27,244 bases of DNA, from positions 26,859 to 54,102 of the forward strand of contig DEFK01000025.1 of the NCBI GenBank assembly GCA_002350765.1, given 5' to 3'. A program made the position numbers and the translations under genes. Positions within the stretch are counted from its first letter, which is position 1. Every line of letters starts with the position of its first letter. The DNA comes from Ruminococcaceae bacterium UBA2854 (GTDB lineage: Bacteria; Bacillota; Clostridia; Oscillospirales; Acutalibacteraceae). The notes under the pieces were generated by a model. That model ran no database searches. It was not told the DNA's origin and was given only the letters and a program-made list of their open reading frames with translations. Below, piece after piece: positions 23,512 through 27,244 of the stretch.

Positions 23512-24923
23512 AATATGAATTAGTAAGCGGTTTTGAAACCCACGTTGAATTATCTACGAATACAAAGATTTTCTGCAGCTGTACTACTAAGTTCGGCGGC
23601 GAGCCTAATACTCACTGCTGTCCTGTATGTATCGGACTTCCGGGTACTTTGCCTAAGCTCAACCGTCAGGTTGTAAGATACGCGATTATGGCGGGACTCG
23701 CTACTAACTGCGAGATAGCCGAAGTCGCTAAAATGGACAGAAAGAACTATTGCTATCCCGATTTGCCGAAGGCTTACCAGATTTCCGAATATGATAAGCC
23801 TCTTTGCGAGCACGGTTATATCGAGCTCTCGAACGGCAGAAAGATCAGAATTTTAAGAATCCATATTGAGGAGGACGCTGGTAAGCTTGTACACGCTCAC
23901 GGCGATACCTACGTTGACTATAACCGAGGCGGAGTTCCGCTTATCGAAATCGTCACCGAGCCTGATTTCAGAAGCGTAGACGAGGCCAGGGAGTATGTCG
24001 AAAGGCTCCAGCAGATTATGAGAGCTATCGGCGTTTCAGACTGCCGTATGCAGGAAGGCTCAATGCGTTGCGACGTTAATATTTCCGTTCGTCCCGAGGG
24101 CAGCGATGAACTCGGAACACGTACCGAAATTAAGAATATGAACTCTATTAACAATATAGCCAAGGCTATGGAGTACGAGTTCGAGCGTCAGGTTGACGTT
24201 ATTGAAAACGGCGGAAAGGTTATCCAGGAAACTCTCCGTTACGACGACGCGACTAATACTACTTCTTCGATGAGAGGTAAGGAGGACGCCAACGATTACC
24301 GCTATTTCCGTGATCCCGACCTTGTAACAATCCTTACAAGCAGGGAAGAGGTTGAGGAAATAAGAAAGACGCTCCCCGAGCTTCCCGAAGCTAAGAAAGC
24401 GCGCTATATAAAGGATTACGATATTCCCGAAAAGGACGCCGCGCTTCTTACAAAATACCGCAAGGTAAGCGAGTATTTCGACGAGGCTATCGACGGTCTT
24501 AAAAATCCGAAAACGGTTTCCAACTTTATTATCGGTTCTATCTTCAGACGTGTTGAAACCGAAAAGGATAAAGAGGCTTTCGACGTAGCCGTTTCCCCGA
24601 AGCACTTAAACGAGCTTGTTAAGCTTATCGAGGATAAGAAGATTCAGAATAACCTCGCTAAGAAAACTCTCGAGAAAATGCTCGATACAGGCAAGCCCTG
24701 TACAGAGTTTATCGACGAGAGCGATTTAGGCGGAGTGGATGACTCGGCGCTTGAGCAGATGTGCAAGAACGCTATCGATGGCAATCCGAACGCCGTAGCT
24801 GATTATAAGGGCGGTAAGGAAAAAGCGCTTATGTCGCTGCTCGGAAATGTTATGAAACAGAGCCGCGGTAAAGCCGACGCTCAGGCGGTTAAAGCGAAGC
24901 TTATTGAAATGATAAATAATTAA
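23508..24923 (+). CDS. gatB: Asp-tRNA(Asn)/Glu-tRNA(Gln) amidotransferase subunit B
   Basis: GatB phosphorylates the misacylated Asp- or Glu-tRNA and transfers ammonia to it. The family start YELVSGFETHVEL, the cysteine-rich FCSCTTKFGGEPNTHCCPVC zinc region, and GGVPLIEIVTEPDFRS are plain. The helical tail and YqeY-like domain complete the C-terminus. The start is taken as GTG 23508, which forms GTGA with the gatA stop and implies coupling; a GTG at 23493 gives five more residues but lies within the ribosome binding site. At 471 residues the length is normal. Confidence 0.96.
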   Translation: MKYELVSGFETHVELSTNTKIFCSCTTKFGGEPNTHCCPVCIGLPGTLPKLNRQVVRYAIMAGLATNCEIAEVAKMDRKNYCYPDLPKAYQISEYDKPLCEHGYIELSNGRKIRILRIHIEEDAGKLVHAHGDTYVDYNRGGVPLIEIVTEPDFRSVDEAREYVERLQQIMRAIGVSDCRMQEGSMRCDVNISVRPEGSDELGTRTEIKNMNSINNIAKAMEYEFERQVDVIENGGKVIQETLRYDDATNTTSSMRGKEDANDYRYFRDPDLVTILTSREEVEEIRKTLPELPEAKKARYIKDYDIPEKDAALLTKYRKVSEYFDEAIDGLKNPKTVSNFIIGSIFRRVETEKDKEAFDVAVSPKHLNELVKLIEDKKIQNNLAKKTLEKMLDTGKPCTEFIDESDLGGVDDSALEQMCKNAIDGNPNAVADYKGGKEKALMSLLGNVMKQSRGKADAQAVKAKLIEMINN

Positions 24924-24930
24924 TGGTTTA

Positions 24931-24954
24931 GGGCAGTTCAATTTTGAACTGCCC
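24931..24954. terminator. Terminator between gatB and comM
   Basis: The perfect 10-bp stem GGGCAGTTCA/TGAACTGCCC has an ATTT loop, followed by ATTCTTTAT. It lies between convergent genes and may act in both directions, though the minus-strand U-tract is poor. Confidence 0.75.
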
Positions 24955-24967
24955 ATTCTTTATACTT

Positions 24968-26503
24968 TTATATGCTGTTTTGGTTCCAATATTTTCTGTC
25001 GAGACTTCTGTATTGAACAGCCTCCGCTACATGCTCGACCTCGATTTTCTCACTTTCGTCTAAGTCCGCGATTGTACGCGCGACCTTTAAAATCCTGTTG
25101 TACGCTCTGGCGGAAAGTCCCATTTTCTCGAACGCGGACTTTAAAAGCTCCGCCGCGGCGTCAGTTATCTCGCAGTAATCCTGAAACTCGGCGTCGGTAA
25201 GACGAGCGTTACAGGTCGTTTTTGAGTTTTTATACCGATCGGTCTGAATAGCTCTCGCCTTATCGACGCGGGCTTTTATGCTTTTTGAGCTTTCCTCGCT
25301 AGCTTTACCCGAGAGTTCCTCGTAATCTACGGGCGGAACCTCGATATGTATATCGAACCTGTCTATAAGCGGTCCCGAAACACGGTTTAAATATCGCTGA
25401 ATAGCGTTCGGCGAGCAGGAGCATTTTCTAGTCGGATGATTAAAATATCCGCACGGGCACGGATTCATCGCCGCTATAAGCATAAAACTGCACGGATAGG
25501 TGTATTTTCCGCTGGCTCTCGAAACGGTGACAACTCCGTCCTCTAACGGCTGCCTTAAAACCTCCATCGTTTTCCGTCCGAACTCGGGAAGCTCGTCCAG
25601 AAACAGCACGCCGTTGTTAGCGAGCGAGATTTCTCCGGGCTTTACGTTGATTCCGCCTCCGCTGAGCGCGACGGGGGATACGGTATGGTGGGGAGCCCTG
25701 AACGGTCTTGTCCTTATGAGCGGAGCGCCTTTCGGTAAAGTGCCCGCGATCGAGTGGACTTTCGTAGTTTCTATCGTTTCGTCAAATGTCATATCGGGTA
25801 AAATCCCGGGCATACGTTTAGCCAGCATACTTTTACCCGATCCTGGAGGTCCGATTAAAAGTACGTTATGACCTCCCGCGGCGGCGATTTCAAGCGCGCG
25901 CTTAACCTCGTACTGACCTTTTACCTGCGAAAAATCGGGAATATCATTAGTATTTACCTCATCGTCGGGAAGCGGTTCAGCGGGGATTAACTGTTCCAAG
26001 CCCCTGAAATACTGAACTAAATCGTAAACATTTTTAACGGGATAAACCTCTATACCCTCGACCACAGCGCCCTCGGCGGCGTTATCGGCGGGGACAAACA
26101 GTCTTTTAATCCCGCATTCCTTAGCCTTAATTGCCATCGGCAGTACGCCGTTTATACTTCTCAGCTCTCCCGAAAGGCTGAGCTCTCCCAGGAAAGCGCA
26201 GTCGGATAAATCGGCGTGGAGATTTCCTGTCGCTTTAAGCAGGGCGACATAAATCGGGAAATCATAAATAGGGCCTTCCTTTTTATAATCAGCAGGGGCA
26301 AGGTTAACGGTTATTCTCGTTATCGGGAACTGAAAGCCTGTGTTTTTAAAGGCGTTTCTTACCCTGTCCTTACTCTCCTTGACCGCGGTATCGGGCAAGC
26401 CTACCATATCAAACGCGTTGGCGCCGTTGGAGATCGAAACCTCAACCTCAACCTTATAGCTGTCTATTCCGAATAAGCCGAAGCTGTTGCAGGTAACTAC
26501 CAT
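24968..26503 (-). CDS. comM: YifB/ComM-family Mg-chelatase-like AAA+ ATPase
   Basis: The family includes ComM, a hexameric helicase that promotes branch migration during natural transformation, though in clostridia the role is not settled. An N-terminal Lon-like fold domain (GLFGIDSYKVEVEVSISNG, then VGLPDTAVKESKDRVR) precedes the AAA+ core. Walker A is LLIGPPGSGKSMLAKR and Walker B is GVLFLDELPEF. A cysteine cluster NPCPCGYFNHPTRKCSCS and the C-terminal Mg-chelatase domain (RAYNRILKVARTIADL) follow. At 511 residues it is full length. The start is ATG 26503, with GAGG eight bases upstream; GTG 26512 overlaps that site. Confidence 0.94.
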   Translation of the reverse strand: MVVTCNSFGLFGIDSYKVEVEVSISNGANAFDMVGLPDTAVKESKDRVRNAFKNTGFQFPITRITVNLAPADYKKEGPIYDFPIYVALLKATGNLHADLSDCAFLGELSLSGELRSINGVLPMAIKAKECGIKRLFVPADNAAEGAVVEGIEVYPVKNVYDLVQYFRGLEQLIPAEPLPDDEVNTNDIPDFSQVKGQYEVKRALEIAAAGGHNVLLIGPPGSGKSMLAKRMPGILPDMTFDETIETTKVHSIAGTLPKGAPLIRTRPFRAPHHTVSPVALSGGGINVKPGEISLANNGVLFLDELPEFGRKTMEVLRQPLEDGVVTVSRASGKYTYPCSFMLIAAMNPCPCGYFNHPTRKCSCSPNAIQRYLNRVSGPLIDRFDIHIEVPPVDYEELSGKASEESSKSIKARVDKARAIQTDRYKNSKTTCNARLTDAEFQDYCEITDAAAELLKSAFEKMGLSARAYNRILKVARTIADLDESEKIEVEHVAEAVQYRSLDRKYWNQNSI

Positions 26504-26542
26504 ATATTCCACCTCATTTCAGGGTTTATATAATCTGAATTA

Positions 26543-26572
26543 AGTATATCATATGAACGAATGTTTTATCAA
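26543..26572 (-). promoter_or_regulatory. comM promoter
   Basis: On the minus strand there is TTGATA (26567-26572), an 18-base spacer ending in TGA, and TATACT (26543-26548), about 40 bases upstream of the comM start. Confidence 0.68.
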
Positions 26573-26586
26573 GTGTTTTTTAAAAT

Positions 26587-26615
26587 TTGACATAAAAAAT
26601 TTTTTGCGGTATTAT
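26587..26615 (+). promoter_or_regulatory. Promoter of the sigma factor gene
   Basis: TTGACA (26587-26592), a 17-base spacer rich in A and T, and TATTAT (26610-26615) give a leader of about 20 bases. Confidence 0.72.
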
Positions 26616-26643
26616 AAGAAAAACTATTTAAGGCGGTGTTATT

Positions 26644-27213
26644 CTGTCTACAACAAATTACAGCTCGCTTAACGATACCACCCTTGCGGCGTTATCGAAA
26701 AAGGGCGACGAAAAAGCTTTTGAGGAAATTACAATCCGCTATATTAAACTTCTTCATTCAATAGCGGGTAAATATACTATCGACGGCTACGAGGTTCAGG
26801 ATATGGTTCAGGAAGGACTGTTAGCGTTTTTAATCGCTACGAAAACCTACGACGAGAACGCGGGCGCGTCCTTTAAAAACTACGCCTCAAAATGCGCTAA
26901 AAACCGTTTTAACGATTTAGCGAAAAAGAGTAACGCTAAAAGCGCGGTTCCAAAATCTCAGATTGTCAGCATAGACAGCCTGGAGAATAAAACCGACGAG
27001 GCGCAGAATATCGAGGACTACGTTCTAGAGAGAGAGTACCTTAAAACGTTTATAAAGCACCTCGATTCTATGCTCGATTCCGACGAAAAAAAGGTGTTTA
27101 ATATGTACGCCCAGGGTTACTCGTATAAGGAAATAGGCGAGGAGATAAAAACCTCGCCGAAAAAGGTCGATAATATATTGCAGAAGATAAAACGTAAATT
27201 AAGAAAATCATAA
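26644..27213 (+). CDS. Sigma-70 family RNA polymerase sigma factor, sigma-H-like, with a non-standard start codon
   Basis: Region 2 runs through KAFEEITIRYIKLLHSIAGK and DMVQEGLLAFLIATKTYDEN, followed by a short linker with IVSIDSL. Region 4 has the helix-turn-helix GYSYKEIGEEIKTSPKKVDN. The layout and length of about 189 residues resemble sigma-H (Spo0H). The first ATG in frame, 26803, lies inside region 2 and would remove its first half. Upstream, the frame stays open to a TAA at 26629 and contains no ATG, GTG or TTG. The strong site AAGGCGGTG (26630-26638) is seven bases from CTG 26644 and four from ATT 26641, so one of these is probably used. I place the start at CTG 26644. A sequencing error is the alternative. 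Confidence 0.8.
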   Translation: MSTTNYSSLNDTTLAALSKKGDEKAFEEITIRYIKLLHSIAGKYTIDGYEVQDMVQEGLLAFLIATKTYDENAGASFKNYASKCAKNRFNDLAKKSNAKSAVPKSQIVSIDSLENKTDEAQNIEDYVLEREYLKTFIKHLDSMLDSDEKKVFNMYAQGYSYKEIGEEIKTSPKKVDNILQKIKRKLRKS

Positions 27214-27221
27214 ATAATATG

Positions 27222-27242
27222 GGGGCTGTCGCACTAAGCCCC
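27222..27242 (+). terminator. Hairpin after the sigma factor gene, cut by the window end
   Basis: GGGGCT/AGCCCC form a 6-bp stem with a 9-base loop just after the stop. Sequence beyond 27244 is needed to see whether a U-tract follows or whether this is part of a larger inverted repeat. Confidence 0.5.
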
Positions 27243-27244
27243 AA

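Overview
This window is a dense stretch of bacterial chromosome from a Firmicute, most likely a clostridial gut anaerobe of the Ruminococcus/Oscillospiraceae type. The evidence is strong AGGAGG-like ribosome binding sites, consensus sigma-A promoters with 17-18 bp spacers, the gdpP-rplI-dnaB and tilS-hpt-ftsH gene orders, a sigma-H-like factor, a GatCAB amidotransferase operon, and a secreted leucine-rich-repeat protein ending in a dockerin. No insertion sequence, prophage, CRISPR array or rRNA gene is visible.

Layout from left to right. The 5' part of an initiator-type tRNA (minus strand) with a perfect promoter is divergent from metG. After metG comes a repeat-rich gap, then tatD and a lipoprotein esterase. 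A lower-GC gene for a secreted LRR-dockerin protein follows and converges on nrdR (minus). Between nrdR and rnhA lies a compact candidate type I toxin-antitoxin locus at 6139-6448. It has a membrane peptide of about 25 residues, a convergent antisense RNA, two perfect TTGACA-N17-TATAAT promoters and a shared bidirectional terminator. rnhA (minus) is divergent from the gene for ribonuclease J. A second copy of the intergenic repeat separates that gene from a long rightward series: gdpP, rplI, dnaB, tilS, hpt, ftsH and uvrA. A terminator and a new promoter then start aspS-gatC-gatA-gatB, which converges on comM (minus). The window ends with a divergent sigma factor gene that appears to lack any ATG, GTG or TTG start.

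How the genes work together. Most are housekeeping. They cover translation and tRNA charging (metG, aspS, gatCAB, tilS, rplI, the tRNA), replication and repair (dnaB, uvrA, rnhA, nrdR control of dNTP synthesis), RNA turnover (RNase J), c-di-AMP breakdown (gdpP), purine salvage (hpt) and membrane proteolysis (ftsH). aspS directly upstream of gatCAB, with the histidine typical of non-discriminating AspRS, suggests that Asn-tRNA is made indirectly by transamidation.

The most interesting material is non-coding. It comprises the toxin-antitoxin locus, whose mRNA can hide its own Shine-Dalgarno sequence and pair its 5' leader with its 3' end; a bipartite dispersed repeat (heptamer array plus a core of about 110 bp) that runs into the start regions of tatD and gdpP; and a 20-bp element shared by those two starts and the aspS promoter.
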